The position numbers and the translations under genes were made by a program. Positions 1 through 9,172 of a stretch of 64,000 nt of DNA are shown here, one piece after another. This stretch comes from Bacteroidales bacterium (GTDB lineage: Bacteria; Bacteroidota; Bacteroidia; Bacteroidales; UBA932). The DNA lies in contig JAFRSW010000021.1 in assembly GCA_017427385.1 (NCBI GenBank), positions 62,001 to 126,000 of the forward strand, in the 5' to 3' direction. The notes beneath the pieces are model-generated. The model did not search any database. It worked only from the letters and a program-made list of their open reading frames with translations, and was not told where the DNA came from. Position 1 is the stretch's first letter; every line of letters begins with the position of its first letter.

Positions 1-1
1 G

Positions 2-1645
2 GACCTGGAGCGCGAGAAAGGCATCACCATCAAGAGCCACGCCATCCAGATGCAGTACAAGGGACATATCCTCAATCTCATCGACACCCCCGGCCACGTG
101 GACTTCAGCTATGAGGTCTCCCGCTCCATCGCTTCCTGCGAGGGCGCGCTGCTGGTGGTGGATGCCTCCCAGGGCGTGCAGGCGCAGACCATCGCCAACC
201 TATACCAGGCCATCGAACACGGGCTGGAGATCATCCCCATCCTGAACAAGATAGACATGGATTCCGCGCAGCCGGACGTGGTTGCCGACCAGATAGTGGA
301 CCTCATCGGCTGCGATCCGGACGAGATATTCCGCATCTCCGCCCGCACCGGCGAGGGCGTGCAGCCCATCCTGGACGCCATCATCGACCGCATCCCGGCC
401 CCGAAGGGGGATCCGGACGCGCCCCTGCAGGCCCTCATCTTCGACTCCGTCTTCAACCCCTTCCGCGGGGTGATCGCCTACTTCAAGATCAAGAACGGGA
501 TGCTGCGCAAGGGGCAGGCCATCAAGTTCTTCAACACCGGTCAGGACTATGTGGCGGAGGAGATAGGCATACTGCGGATGAAACTCGTGCCAACGGCGGA
601 GATCGGCTGCGGCGACGTGGGCTACATAATCTCCGGCATCAAGAGCGCAGCCGAGGTGAAGGTGGGCGATACCATCACCGGCAAGGAGAACCCCTGCAGC
701 GAGGCTATCGCCGGATTCGAGGAGGTGAAACCGATGGTGTTCGCGGGTATGTACCCTGTGCAGGCCGACAAGTTCGAAGAGCTGCGGGCGGTGCTGGAGA
801 AGTTCCAGCTGAACGACGCGTCCTTCGTGTACGAGCCGGAAAGCTCGCTGGCGCTGGGAAGCGGTTTCCGCTGTGGATTCCTGGGCCTGCTGCACCTGGA
901 GATAGTGCAGGAGCGGCTGTTCCGCGAGTTCGACATGGACGTAATCACCACGGTGCCGAACGTATCCTATAAGGTATATACCACGCAGGGGGAGGTGATG
1001 GATGTGCACAATCCGTCCGGCCTGCCCGCGCCTACGCTGATAGACCACATCGAGGAACCCTTCATCCGCGCTCAGATAATCTCCAAGGCCGAATTCTTCG
1101 GGCCGGTGATGAAGCTCTGCCTGGATAAGCGCGGCACCCTCGTGAGCCAGCATTATATTACTTCCGACAGGGTGGAGCTCAACTACGACATGCCGCTCTC
1201 GGAGATAGTGTTCGATTTCTACGACAAGCTGAAGAGCATCTCGAAGGGCTATGCCTCTTTCGACTATCATATTATAGGATACCGCTCCGCGCGGCTGGTC
1301 AAGCTGGATATCTTATTGAACGGCGAGCCGGCGGATGCACTTTCGACTTTGATACATGAAGACAATGCCTACGAGTTCGGGCGGAAGATGTGCGTGAAGT
1401 TGAAGGACCTGATCCCGCGCCAGCAGTTCGACATCCCCGTGCAGGCCGCCATCGGCGCCAAGATAATAGCCCGCGAGACGGTTAAGCAGGTGCGCAAGGA
1501 CGTGACTGCCAAGTGCTCCGGCGGCGACGTGACCCGTAAGCGCAAGCTGCTGGAGAAGCAGAAGGAGGGCAAGAAGCGCATGCGGCAGATAGGCAAGGTG
1601 CAGGTGCCCCAGAGCGCCTTCATGGCTGTTTTGAAACTTGATTAA
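2..1645 (+). CDS. lepA: Elongation factor 4 (LepA), 5'-truncated by window edge
   Basis: Ribosome-associated translational GTPase that back-translocates stalled ribosomes. The frame is already open at base 2 ([11 protein letters not shown], the switch I/G2 region), so the true start lies outside the window. Visible GTPase motifs are DTPGHVD (G3) and NKID (G4). These are followed by the EF-G-like domains, and the C-terminal LepA-specific domain is rich in Lys/Arg and ends [13 protein letters not shown], as is usual for the family. Length from the edge is about 547 residues, so only roughly the first 50 residues are missing. No frameshift is seen. The next gene, tatA, starts 33 bp downstream. 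Confidence 0.97.
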   Translation, partial: DLEREKGITIKSHAIQMQYKGHILNLIDTPGHVDFSYEVSRSIASCEGALLVVDASQGVQAQTIANLYQAIEHGLEIIPILNKIDMDSAQPDVVADQIVDLIGCDPDEIFRISARTGEGVQPILDAIIDRIPAPKGDPDAPLQALIFDSVFNPFRGVIAYFKIKNGMLRKGQAIKFFNTGQDYVAEEIGILRMKLVPTAEIGCGDVGYIISGIKSAAEVKVGDTITGKENPCSEAIAGFEEVKPMVFAGMYPVQADKFEELRAVLEKFQLNDASFVYEPESSLALGSGFRCGFLGLLHLEIVQERLFREFDMDVITTVPNVSYKVYTTQGEVMDVHNPSGLPAPTLIDHIEEPFIRAQIISKAEFFGPVMKLCLDKRGTLVSQHYITSDRVELNYDMPLSEIVFDFYDKLKSISKGYASFDYHIIGYRSARLVKLDILLNGEPADALSTLIHEDNAYEFGRKMCVKLKDLIPRQQFDIPVQAAIGAKIIARETVKQVRKDVTAKCSGGDVTRKRKLLEKQKEGKKRMRQIGKVQVPQSAFMAVLKLD

Positions 1646-1678
1646 TTTTTAGAAGCCGGCCGGTCCGGCGAAACGGAT

Positions 1679-1882
1679 ATGAAGAATTTACTGTTGTTCC
1701 AGAATTTCGGTCTTTGGGAAGTACTGATCATCGCTTTCGTAGTGCTGCTTATTTTCGGTGGAAAGAAAATTCCCGAACTCATGAAGGGCCTCGGCAAGGG
1801 CGTGAAGAGTTTCAAGGACGGGATGAGCGAGGTCGAGAAAGAAATCAAGGATATCGACGACGAGGTCAAGCCCAAGGAATAA
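1679..1882 (+). CDS. tatA: Twin-arginine translocase subunit TatA
   Basis: Small 67-residue component that forms the export pore of the Tat system. One N-terminal membrane helix (about residues 11-26, [15 protein letters not shown]) is followed by the diagnostic [16 protein letters not shown] amphipathic hinge and helix, then a short acidic, Lys-rich tail. Its stop overlaps the tatC start by one base (TAATG), so the two are translationally coupled. No separate tatB is seen, as is common in Bacteroidetes, where a TatA-like protein probably serves both roles. Confidence 0.95.
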   Translation: MKNLLLFQNFGLWEVLIIAFVVLLIFGGKKIPELMKGLGKGVKSFKDGMSEVEKEIKDIDDEVKPKE

Positions 1883-2646
1883 TGGGCGAAGAGATGTCCT
1901 TCTGGGATCATCTGGAGGCGCTCCGCTGGTGCCTTCTGCGGGTGGTCATCGCTTTCGTAATCGTGCTGGTGGGGTGCTTTATCGCCCTGCCGCATATTTT
2001 TGATGCGGTGATCCTGGGGCCCGCCCATGCGGATTTCTTCCTGTACCGCTGGCTGGGCTTCGTGTATGGCCCTGGGGAGGACGTCAACATCATCAATATC
2101 AACGTGGCGTCGCAGTTCATGACTCATATTTCCGTGAGCATGTGGATGGCGCTGCTGATCATTTTCCCCTACCTGATGTATCAGATCTGGGTGTTCGTGC
2201 GCCCGGCGCTGTACCAGCGCGAGGTGCCCGGAGTGCGCGGGGCGTTCCTCGGGGGCACTGGGCTGTTTTATATCGGCTGCCTGGTGGGATATGTGGTGGT
2301 ATTTCCCATCATCTTTAAGTTTCTGACATCCTACCGGGTGTCTTCCGATATCGTGAACCAGATATCGCTGAACAGCTACATGAGCACGCTGCTTTCGATG
2401 GTGTTCGTGATGGGGCTTGTGTTCGAGCTGCCGTCGCTGAGCTGGGTGCTGGGTAAGCTGGGAGTGGTTTCCCGGGAGATGCTGCGGGGCTGGAGGCGCT
2501 ATGCCGTGGTGGTGCTGCTGATTCTGGCGGCGCTCATCACCCCGACAGGGGATCCGTTCACGCTGTTCGTGGTGTTCCTGCCGCTGTATGGGCTGTATGA
2601 GTTGTCGATTGCGGTGGTGCCGCGCAGGGAGGTAGAGGATGAATAG
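1882..2646 (+). CDS. tatC: Twin-arginine translocase subunit TatC
   Basis: Multi-spanning inner-membrane receptor of the Tat export pathway, which recognises twin-arginine signal peptides. 254 residues with about six hydrophobic segments. The N-terminal MSFWDHLEALR matches the TatC signature (M.F..HL.ELR). The frame is open further upstream through tatA, but the ATG at 1882 is chosen because it gives the canonical N-terminus and overlaps the tatA stop by one base. The 3' end overlaps menA by 8 bp, so tatA-tatC-menA look co-transcribed. Confidence 0.95.
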   Translation: MGEEMSFWDHLEALRWCLLRVVIAFVIVLVGCFIALPHIFDAVILGPAHADFFLYRWLGFVYGPGEDVNIININVASQFMTHISVSMWMALLIIFPYLMYQIWVFVRPALYQREVPGVRGAFLGGTGLFYIGCLVGYVVVFPIIFKFLTSYRVSSDIVNQISLNSYMSTLLSMVFVMGLVFELPSLSWVLGKLGVVSREMLRGWRRYAVVVLLILAALITPTGDPFTLFVVFLPLYGLYELSIAVVPRREVEDE

Positions 2647-3526
2647 TTTTGGGGCGGCGGTGAAGTCGATGCGGCTGCGGACGTTGCCGCTGAGTCTGGC
2701 AGGGGTGCTGCTGGGATGCAAGCTGGCGCTTGCGGAGTGGCAGGTGAAGCCCCTGGTGGTGGTGCTGGTGTGCCTGACCACCGTCTGTCTGCAGATATTA
2801 TCCAATTTAAGTAACGAACTGGGCGATGTGCTCCGGGGGACTGACACCGATGAGCGCCAGGGTCCGGCCTATGGGCTGAATTCCGGTATGCTTACCGTGG
2901 AGCAGATGCGCCGGCTGATCCGGGCGTTCGTGGTGCTATGCTGCGTGTTCGGCGCTGCCATGATATGGGTCTCGTACGGCACCTTCTTCTGCTGGCCTTC
3001 TTTTGGTTTGTTGGTGCTGGGCGCCTGCGCCATCTGGGCCGCGATGCATTATACCCTGGGCCGCAATCCCTACGGTTACCGGGGGTTGGGGGATATCTTC
3101 GTATTCATCTTTTTCGGGCTGGTGAGCGTTATGGGCGCGTACTTCGTGTGTTGCCACCGGCTGGATTCCTGGGTGCTGGTGCTGCCCGCGGCGGGGATAG
3201 GGTTCTTCAGCGTTGGGGTGCTGAATATCAATAATATACGGGATATGAAGACGGATGCAGTGAACCGTGTGACGATGGCTTTGAGGATGGGGCTGCGTGG
3301 TGCGCGCATCTACCAGACCGCGCTGATTGTGTTGGGGTGGGTGGCGCTGGTTGCGTTCGCGGTGCTTGCAGTTTGCAATCGCTGGCCTGGAGGCTGGTGG
3401 TTCCTGCTGACCCTGCCCCTGTTCGTGATTCATCTTTATGGAGTCTGGACACGCACCGACCGCGATCTGGATCGGTTCTTCCCCCTGCTGGTTTTCGGAA
3501 CCTTCCTCCTGGCTATGGTTTACTAG
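2639..3526 (+). CDS. menA: 1,4-dihydroxy-2-naphthoate polyprenyltransferase MenA
   Basis: UbiA-family integral membrane prenyltransferase that attaches the polyprenyl tail to DHNA in menaquinone synthesis. 295 residues and about eight to nine membrane segments. The first Asp-rich motif region is NLSNELGDVLRGTDTDER, and a second lies at NNIRDMKTDAVN; both bind the prenyl diphosphate through Mg2+. It overlaps tatC by 8 bp. Its last 14 bases overlap the end of the convergent menG gene, so two menaquinone genes meet tail to tail here. Confidence 0.93.
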   Translation: MNSFGAAVKSMRLRTLPLSLAGVLLGCKLALAEWQVKPLVVVLVCLTTVCLQILSNLSNELGDVLRGTDTDERQGPAYGLNSGMLTVEQMRRLIRAFVVLCCVFGAAMIWVSYGTFFCWPSFGLLVLGACAIWAAMHYTLGRNPYGYRGLGDIFVFIFFGLVSVMGAYFVCCHRLDSWVLVLPAAGIGFFSVGVLNINNIRDMKTDAVNRVTMALRMGLRGARIYQTALIVLGWVALVAFAVLAVCNRWPGGWWFLLTLPLFVIHLYGVWTRTDRDLDRFFPLLVFGTFLLAMVY

Positions 3527-4199
3527 CCACATACAACCGGCAGATGCCGAAGTTGTAGGCCCGGTGCTTCACGTCCACAAACCCGCACCCCTTCAAAAAC
3601 TCGCACCACTCCTTCCGCCCCGGGAAAGCCTGCACCGAAGCCGGCAGATACCTATACGCATCAAAGTTGCCGGACATGCGCCCGCCGATCAGCGGCATCA
3701 CGCGTTTGAAATACCAATTATATAAATTGCGGACAGGCTTCCATCCCGGCACGCCCAGTTCCAGCATAACGAATTTTCCGCCCGGACGCAGCACCCGCAG
3801 GATCTCAGCCATGCAGGCGGAACGGTCCTCGAAATTCCGCACGCCGAACGCCACGGTTACATTATCGAAACTGCTTTCGCGGAAGCGAAGGGCAGCGCAG
3901 TCTCCCAGCTCGCAGGTGATGCGGCGTTCCAGCTTTTCGGCCTCCAGCTTGCGCCGCATCTCGGCCAGCATCCCCTCGGAAATATCTATCGCAACCACAC
4001 CGCAATGCCGCTTCTGGGCTATCGCGATGGCGAAATCCCCCGTGCCGCAGGCAACGTCCAGCACCTGCGGGCCGTCTATCCAGCGCAGAGCGCGGCGGCG
4101 CCACGAACGGTCTATCCCCAGGGAGGTCAAATGATTGAAATGATCGTATTCCGGAGCAATCGAATCGAACATCTCACGGATTTTTTCTTTTTCAGGCAT
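3513..4199 (-). CDS. menG: Demethylmenaquinone methyltransferase (MenG/UbiE)
   Basis: SAM-dependent C-methyltransferase for the last step of menaquinone synthesis. 228 residues from the chosen start. The class I SAM motif VLDVACGTGDF is at about residues 47-57, with UbiE signatures near the N-terminus (FDSIAPEYDHFNHL) and later VAFGVRNFED and RVLRPGGK. An upstream in-frame ATG at 4250 would add a hydrophobic 17-residue stretch that reads across the promoter element at 4219-4226, so the ATG at 4199 (MPEKEKIREMF) is preferred. It is convergent with menA and divergent from the DUF4886 gene. Confidence 0.93.
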   Translation of the reverse strand: MPEKEKIREMFDSIAPEYDHFNHLTSLGIDRSWRRRALRWIDGPQVLDVACGTGDFAIAIAQKRHCGVVAIDISEGMLAEMRRKLEAEKLERRITCELGDCAALRFRESSFDNVTVAFGVRNFEDRSACMAEILRVLRPGGKFVMLELGVPGWKPVRNLYNWYFKRVMPLIGGRMSGNFDAYRYLPASVQAFPGRKEWCEFLKGCGFVDVKHRAYNFGICRLYVASKP

Positions 4200-4218
4200 C
4201 TTTTTGCTAACTTTACCA

Positions 4219-4226
4219 CAAATATA
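4219..4226 (-). promoter_or_regulatory. -7 promoter element for menG
   Basis: On the minus strand this reads TATATTTG, a perfect Bacteroidetes TAnnTTTG element, 19 nt before the menG ATG. No clear -33 TTTG was seen. A weaker plus-strand match (TAACTTTA, 4208-4215) could serve the divergent DUF4886 gene. Confidence 0.6.
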
Positions 4227-4233
4227 GGAAAAT

Positions 4234-5127
4234 ATGAAAAGAATCCTCATTCTGCTCGCCGGGTTCGCCCTGGCTCTCGGCCTGAACGCACAGGAAAAAT
4301 ATCCTAACTATCCTCTCCCGGACCATCCGGACACCCTCCGCATCCTCGCCATCGGCAACAGCTTCTCGGACGATGCCACCCAGTACCTCCCGGACCTCCT
4401 GGAGGCCGCAGGCATCCACAACGTGATCGTCGGCCGCCTCTACATCGGCGGATGCACCCTGGAGCGCCACTGCCGCGAGTTCAAGGACAACGGCCACGAA
4501 TACGTCTACCTCAAATCCACCAACAACAAGTGGGAGACCATCAAGAAATACAAGCAGGGCTCCTTCATGGACGGTGTGGGAGATGAGCGCTGGGACATCA
4601 TCACCATGCAGCAGGGCTCGCCGAAGAGCGGCCGCTGGGACAGCTACGATCCCTGGCTGGGCACCCTCATCGATATCGTGCGCAAGAACTGCCCCAACCC
4701 CGAGGCCACCATCGTGTGGCATCAGACCTGGGCATACGCGAGCAGCTATACCAACCGCAACTTCGCCAACTACGCCTATGACCAGCAGTACATGTTCGAC
4801 AGCATCCAGATCTGCGTAGACAAGGCCCGGAAGGCATACAACATCCCCATCGTGATCCCCTCCGGCCCGGCAGTGCAGCTGATGCGCGGCACCTCGCTCA
4901 AGACCGAGAAGGAACTCACCCGCGACGGCTTCCACATGGACTATAAGTACGGCCGCTACCTGACTGCGTGCGTGTGGTTCGAGAGCCTCATCAAGCCCGT
5001 GTTCGGCGTGAGCGTGAAGGGCAACAGCTTCCGCAATGCCGGCACCGACAACGAGGTGACCGACAAGGAGGCTGCGCTGATGCAGAAGGTGGCCGTCAAG
5101 GCCGTGAAGGCGCAGGCAAAACGATAA
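4234..5127 (+). CDS. DUF4886 SGNH-hydrolase-like secreted protein
   Basis: Exported protein of 297 residues. A Sec signal peptide (about residues 1-19, MKRILILLAGFALALGLNA) precedes IGNSFSDDA near residue 45, which matches the SGNH block I GxSxS nucleophile region. A C-terminal DGFHMDYKYGRYL supplies the Asp-x-x-His pair of block V. Together these suggest an esterase or hydrolase acting on a carbohydrate or peptide ester outside the cytoplasm. Family DUF4886 is frequent in gut Bacteroidales; the substrate is unknown. The transketolase genes begin 15 bp downstream. Confidence 0.75.
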   Translation: MKRILILLAGFALALGLNAQEKYPNYPLPDHPDTLRILAIGNSFSDDATQYLPDLLEAAGIHNVIVGRLYIGGCTLERHCREFKDNGHEYVYLKSTNNKWETIKKYKQGSFMDGVGDERWDIITMQQGSPKSGRWDSYDPWLGTLIDIVRKNCPNPEATIVWHQTWAYASSYTNRNFANYAYDQQYMFDSIQICVDKARKAYNIPIVIPSGPAVQLMRGTSLKTEKELTRDGFHMDYKYGRYLTACVWFESLIKPVFGVSVKGNSFRNAGTDNEVTDKEAALMQKVAVKAVKAQAKR

Positions 5128-5142
5128 TCCACATTTATACAT

Positions 5143-5979
5143 ATGAAGACCATACAGGAATTAACCGACATCGCCTCCCAGGTCCGCCGCGACATCGTGC
5201 GGATGGTGACGGCCGCAAAATCCGGCCATCCGGGAGGATCCCTGAGCAGTACCGACATCCTTACTGCCCTTTATTTCAGTGAGATGGATCAGAATCCCGC
5301 AACCTGGACCCGCGACGCGAAGGGCCAGGATGCGTTCATCCTCTCCGCCGGGCACCTCGCCCCCGTGTACTATTCCGTCCTCGCCCGCGCAGGATACTTC
5401 GATCCTGCCAAGATGGGCACGCTCCGCAAGTTCGGCAGCGACCTTCAGGGTCACCCCAGCGTAGGGCACATCAAGGGCATCTTCCAGCCCTCCGGCTCCC
5501 TCGGACAGGGCCTCTCCGCGGCAGCGGGCATCGCCCTCGGCAAGAAGCTGAGCAAGGATGGCCACCGTGCGTTCGTGCTCTGCGGCGATGGCGAGAGCGA
5601 GGAAGGCCAGATATGGGAAGCGGCAATGTTCGCGCTGCACCACAAGCTGGACAACCTCGTGGCCATGACCGACTGGAACGGCATGCAGATTGACGGCCCC
5701 ATCGAGACCGTATCCGGCATCGAGGAACTCAACGAGAAGTGGCTCGCATTCGGCTGGGACGTGATCGTGGCCGACGGACACGACTTCGAGTCTATCCTGA
5801 ACGCATTCCAGCTTGCACGCAAGGCGAACGGCAAGCCTAAGATGATACTTTTCAAGACCGAGATGGGCCACGGAGTGGACTTCATGGCCGGCAGCCACAA
5901 GTGGCATGGCAAGGCTCCCAGCGAGGAGCAGTGCGCACAGGCCATGGCTCAGCTCAAAGAAACCTTAGGAGATTACTAG
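5143..5979 (+). CDS. Transketolase, N-terminal (TPP-binding) subunit
   Basis: The 278-residue N-terminal half of a split transketolase of the non-oxidative pentose phosphate pathway. It carries the thiamine diphosphate-binding GDGESEEGQIWEAAMF region, the conserved HLAPVYY and QGHPS segments, and SGSLGQGLS. The stop at 5977-5979 is one base before the ATG of the C-terminal subunit. Two-gene transketolases are an established architecture, so this is not read as a frameshifted single gene. The products should assemble into one active enzyme. Confidence 0.93.
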   Translation: MKTIQELTDIASQVRRDIVRMVTAAKSGHPGGSLSSTDILTALYFSEMDQNPATWTRDAKGQDAFILSAGHLAPVYYSVLARAGYFDPAKMGTLRKFGSDLQGHPSVGHIKGIFQPSGSLGQGLSAAAGIALGKKLSKDGHRAFVLCGDGESEEGQIWEAAMFALHHKLDNLVAMTDWNGMQIDGPIETVSGIEELNEKWLAFGWDVIVADGHDFESILNAFQLARKANGKPKMILFKTEMGHGVDFMAGSHKWHGKAPSEEQCAQAMAQLKETLGDY

Positions 5980-5980
5980 T

Positions 5981-6934
5981 ATGAAGAAGTATACAGATTC
6001 CGGAAAGAAAGATACCCGCAGCGGATTCGGCGTCGGCCTCGTGCTGGCCGGGCGTGAGAACCCTGATGTGGTAGCCCTCGCTGCAGACCTTAAAGGCTCC
6101 CTGAAGATGGATGCCTTCGCCGAGGAGTTCCCCGAAAGATTCATCGAGTGCGGCATCGCCGAAGCCAACATGGTGGGCGTTGCGGCAGGCCTCGCCCTCA
6201 CCGGCAAGGTGCCCTTCTGCGGCTCTTTCGCAGAGTTCGTGACGGGCCGCGTGTACGACCAGGTGCGCCAGGAGGTATCCTACGGCGGCACCAACGTCAA
6301 GCTCGCATCCTCCCACGCGGGCATCACCCTGGGAGAGGATGGCGCTACGCACCAGACCATGGAGGATCTTGCGCTGATGCGCGCCCTGCCTGGGATGACG
6401 GTGCTCGTGCCCTGCGACTACAACCAGACCGTGCAGGCCACCCTGGCCGCGGCACGTATGGTAGGCCCGGTTTACCTGCGTTTCGGACGCCCTTCCGTGC
6501 CCAACTTCACCGATCCTGACGAGCCGTTCGTGATTGGCAAGGTGTATAACCTGAATCCTGGCTCCGACGTGACCCTGGTGGCCACCGGGCATCTCGTATG
6601 GGAGGCTCTGCAGGCTGCGGAAGCCCTTGAGGCAGAGGGGATCAGCGCCGAGGTGCTGAACGTTGCTACCGTGAAGCCTCTGGATGCTGCCGCCATTCTG
6701 GAGTCGGTCGGTAAGACCGGCGCCGTGGTGGTTGCCGAGGAGCACAATGCGTTCGGCGGCCTGTCCGAGGCTGTGGCTTCTGTGGTTGCTGCCGGCAAGC
6801 CTGCGCCCATCGAGTTCATCAACGGAGGCGACAAGTTCGGCCAGAGCGGCACGCCCGCCGAGTTGATGGCGGCCTACGGCCTGGATGCGGCGCATATCGC
6901 TGCTGCGGCGAAGAAGGCTATTGCGCGTAAATAA
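5981..6934 (+). CDS. Transketolase, C-terminal subunit
   Basis: 317-residue partner of the preceding gene, containing the pyrimidine-binding domain and the C-terminal transketolase domain. ECGIAEANMVGVAAGLA holds the Glu that activates the TPP aminopyrimidine ring, and SHAGITLGEDGATHQ is a family signature. The C-terminal Rossmann-like domain runs from about residue 190 (DVTLVATGHLVWEAL). It begins 1 bp after the N-terminal subunit, so the two are translated in tandem at matched levels. Confidence 0.93.
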   Translation: MKKYTDSGKKDTRSGFGVGLVLAGRENPDVVALAADLKGSLKMDAFAEEFPERFIECGIAEANMVGVAAGLALTGKVPFCGSFAEFVTGRVYDQVRQEVSYGGTNVKLASSHAGITLGEDGATHQTMEDLALMRALPGMTVLVPCDYNQTVQATLAAARMVGPVYLRFGRPSVPNFTDPDEPFVIGKVYNLNPGSDVTLVATGHLVWEALQAAEALEAEGISAEVLNVATVKPLDAAAILESVGKTGAVVVAEEHNAFGGLSEAVASVVAAGKPAPIEFINGGDKFGQSGTPAELMAAYGLDAAHIAAAAKKAIARK

Positions 6935-6965
6935 ACCTTTGGCCGCTTCGGTCGTCTAACTTTCA

Positions 6966-7469
6966 ATGATGGGCGAAACGGAATTCAGGCAGATGGTATG
7001 CCAGTACAGTGAACCGCTGTACTGGCATATCCGCGCCTTGGTGGGTTCGCATGAGGATGCCGACGACATCCTGCAGGAAGTGTTCGTGAAGGTGTGGAAG
7101 GCGCTGCCGGGGTTCAGGGGGGAATCATCTATAAATACCTGGCTGTGGCGGATTGCTACCAACGAGGCGCTGAGCTTCCTTCGCAAGCAGAAGGTTCGGG
7201 CGGCGCTGAGCTTCTCTTCTATCGATGCGGAAGCGGAGCGGGTGCTGGATTCCGACCCCTGGTTCGACGGTGACGAAGCGCAGCGGAAGTTGGCTATTGC
7301 GGTGGCCAAGCTGCCGGACAAGCAGCGCGCCGTTTTCTGCATGCGTTATTTCGAAGAGTTGCCCTACGAGGAGATTTCCGCCATTACAGGCACTTCGGTG
7401 GGCGCTTTGAAGGCGTCTTATCATCAGGCGACGGAAAAGATTAAGGCTTCTGTCGAACTGGCGGATTAA
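6966..7469 (+). CDS. ECF-type RNA polymerase sigma factor
   Basis: 167-residue sigma-70 family protein. Region 2 contains HEDADDILQEVFVKVWK (DDxxQExF core) and STNTW-like INTWLWRIATNEAL; region 4 contains LPDKQRAVFCMRYFEELPYEEISAITG followed by an HTH. It lies just upstream of a small membrane protein and an exported Spy-like protein, a layout that suggests an envelope-stress regulon with the membrane protein as anti-sigma factor. Target promoters cannot be read from the sequence. Confidence 0.92.
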   Translation: MMGETEFRQMVCQYSEPLYWHIRALVGSHEDADDILQEVFVKVWKALPGFRGESSINTWLWRIATNEALSFLRKQKVRAALSFSSIDAEAERVLDSDPWFDGDEAQRKLAIAVAKLPDKQRAVFCMRYFEELPYEEISAITGTSVGALKASYHQATEKIKASVELAD

Positions 7470-7503
7470 ACTTTTGAGTAGGTTTTACATCTAAATAATC
7501 GGT

Positions 7504-7785
7504 ATGAGTAAGAAAATTGAATATAAGGTGCCCGACGGCTACTTCGAGGATCTCCGCACGAGACTCTCGGCAATTCCTGCGCAGGAGAAGCAGCCGACCC
7601 GCTTCCAGAAGTTCGCACCGTACCTGGCGCTTGCAGCGTGCTTCGCAGTCGCAGTGCTGGCCGGCAATCTGATTTTGAGCAGGACCGCCATGCCCGCCGC
7701 ATCGGAAGATGAGATAATTGAGTATCTAATCAATTCCGACATCACGCTCGCGCAGATAGAAGACTACTTAATATCAAATAATTAG
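7504..7785 (+). CDS. Small single-pass membrane protein, candidate anti-sigma factor
   Basis: 93 residues with no recognised domain. A basic cytoplasmic N-terminal region (KKIEYKVPDGYFEDLRTRL) is followed by one membrane helix at about residues 38-59 and a short acidic C-terminal segment. The size, topology and place directly after an ECF sigma factor fit a minimal anti-sigma factor, but this is inference from context. It ends 4 bp before the Spy-like gene, suggesting a three-gene operon. Confidence 0.6.
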   Translation: MSKKIEYKVPDGYFEDLRTRLSAIPAQEKQPTRFQKFAPYLALAACFAVAVLAGNLILSRTAMPAASEDEIIEYLINSDITLAQIEDYLISNN

Positions 7786-7789
7786 AACT

Positions 7790-8398
7790 ATGAAAAAGTT
7801 TGCACTTGCAGCCCTTGCACTTTTGGCTGCCATTACCATGAGCGCCCAGCAATCTCAGGGACGCACCGAAAAGAAGAGTTTCTCTAAGGAAGATGTAGAG
7901 AAATTCAAGCAGAATGCACAGAATCGTATCCAGAGTGAGCACATCGCCTACTTAACCTCAGAACTTGAACTCACTCCAGAAGAGGCCGAGAGATTCTGGC
8001 CCATCTACAACAAGGCCCATCAGGAGCAGATGGATAACAATCAGAATTACCGCAAGGCTCTGAAGGATTTGAAGATGGCCGTCAAGGAAGGCAAGAGCGA
8101 GACTGACATCAAGGCTGCGCTGGATGCCTACAACAAGGCAAAGAACGACCAGCGCAATGTCCTGGCAGACTACCAGAAAGACTTTATCAAGATTCTCGGC
8201 GTAGTTAAGACTGCCAAGCTGTATGTGGCAGAAGACAGCTTCCGCACCCGCCAGATCCACAATCTCACCGGCGGCGGCAAAGGCCAGCCCGGCGTGCGCC
8301 CTCAGGGCAATCGCCAGCAGAATAATGGGAAGGGAAGGCCCGGCTATGGAAAAGGCCAGCCGAAAGAAAAGCCGGTGCAGCAGCCGGAGAATATCTAG
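7790..8398 (+). CDS. Spy/CpxP-like periplasmic protein
   Basis: 202 residues: a signal peptide (cleavage expected near SAQQSQG, residues 18-20), then a helical, charged domain. The phrase LTPEEAERFWPIYNKAHQEQ resembles the helical repeats of LTxxQ/Spy-type periplasmic chaperones. The C-terminal 45 residues are low-complexity Gly/Gln/Pro/Lys and likely disordered. As third gene of the sigma/membrane-protein operon it is a plausible regulated output in envelope stress. A perfect hairpin terminator follows 2 bp after the stop. Confidence 0.65.
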   Translation: MKKFALAALALLAAITMSAQQSQGRTEKKSFSKEDVEKFKQNAQNRIQSEHIAYLTSELELTPEEAERFWPIYNKAHQEQMDNNQNYRKALKDLKMAVKEGKSETDIKAALDAYNKAKNDQRNVLADYQKDFIKILGVVKTAKLYVAEDSFRTRQIHNLTGGGKGQPGVRPQGNRQQNNGKGRPGYGKGQPKEKPVQQPENI

Positions 8399-8400
8399 CA

Positions 8401-8438
8401 AACAGAAAGGGCCTCCCGCGCGGGAGGCCCTTTCTGTT
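8401..8438. terminator. Bidirectional hairpin terminator
   Basis: A perfect inverted repeat with two 18-bp arms (AACAGAAAGGGCCTCCCG and its complement) around a 2-nt centre, sited between the convergent Spy-like and phosphopantetheinyl transferase genes. AA-rich and TT-rich flanks are modest, but the stem is very strong, and it would act for both operons. Confidence 0.85.
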
Positions 8439-8440
8439 AG

Positions 8441-9079
8441 TTACGCTATCCACACCAGTACGTGGCGGTCAAAAGTCATGTACTCCAGGTCGAACTCCTC
8501 TTCGAATCCATCCTTATTGATAAAGGTGGCTTCCAGTTCGCCCTCGCCCTTCACGCGGAAGGCATCGATCTCGATCTGCTCGGCGAAATCGACCTTGTAC
8601 TGGCTCATCTTCTTGTAGACCGCTTCCTTGGCGCACCAGTAGATGGCGAGCTGCTCGTTGCGGTGATCGTCGTCCAGATCATCGATTTCCTCTTCCGAAA
8701 GGGCCTTCTTCTCGACCGCGGAGAAATCGCGGTCCAGGCTCTCGCAGTCGATACCCACATCGTCCAGGTCGTTAAGGATCACGGCCACATACTTGTCGGT
8801 ATGGGTGATGGAGATGTTGGTTGCGTTGTTTTCGATATAAGGTTTGCCGTTATCGTGGTGGGAAAGATAGACTTTCTCCTCGAACATAGCGTCCAGGAGT
8901 GCACGTACGGCCAGTTTCTGCTTGCGCAGGGATTCGCTCTTTATGAACGAGATTTCTTCCAGTTCGTCGGAAGGAATGGAGGATAAAGCTTTAAGTTCTG
9001 CCTCGGTTTCTGTGATATGCCAAACACCGAGACGCGAGTGCGCGTCGTCGTCGAGGTCTTTTGTAAGAAATAGTGCCAT
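8441..9079 (-). CDS. 4'-phosphopantetheinyl transferase (Sfp/AcpT type)
   Basis: Transfers phosphopantetheine from CoA to the serine of acyl or peptidyl carrier proteins. 212 residues. Motifs are VGIDCES (residues 108-114, with the Mg2+-binding Asp111) and WCAKEAVYK (148-156, the WxxKEA signature), plus SITHTDKYVAV for CoA binding. The length is typical of the two-lobed Sfp subfamily. It is monocistronic, with its own promoter at 9096-9103, convergent with the Spy-like gene. Confidence 0.92.
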   Translation of the reverse strand: MALFLTKDLDDDAHSRLGVWHITETEAELKALSSIPSDELEEISFIKSESLRKQKLAVRALLDAMFEEKVYLSHHDNGKPYIENNATNISITHTDKYVAVILNDLDDVGIDCESLDRDFSAVEKKALSEEEIDDLDDDHRNEQLAIYWCAKEAVYKKMSQYKVDFAEQIEIDAFRVKGEGELEATFINKDGFEEEFDLEYMTFDRHVLVWIA

Positions 9080-9095
9080 AAATAATTACAACATG

Positions 9096-9103
9096 CAAAT
9101 ATA
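9096..9103 (-). promoter_or_regulatory. -7 promoter element for phosphopantetheinyl transferase
   Basis: Minus-strand TATATTTG, a perfect TAnnTTTG, 16 nt before the ATG. A minus-strand TTTG at 9121-9124 lies 17 bp upstream and may be a -33 element at slightly short spacing. Confidence 0.65.
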
Positions 9104-9131
9104 ATCAATTTTTAGATATCCAAAAAATATG

Positions 9132-9139
9132 TATCTTTG
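9132..9139 (+). promoter_or_regulatory. -7 promoter element for malate dehydrogenase
   Basis: TATCTTTG, a perfect TAnnTTTG, 33 nt before the mdh ATG. It is back to back with the minus-strand promoter at 9096-9103, so the 93-bp gap is a divergent promoter region. Confidence 0.7.
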
Positions 9140-9172
9140 TGCTGCTTTAAGCGACTATACTCTTAATTCATC

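Noticed and set aside
1714-2646. 310-residue TatC with an N-terminal extension
   Set aside because: The extension is the tatA coding sequence read in another frame; the ATG at 1882 gives the family N-terminus.
5143-6934. Transketolase disrupted by a frameshift
   Set aside because: Each half has its own start and complete domains; two-subunit transketolases are an established form.
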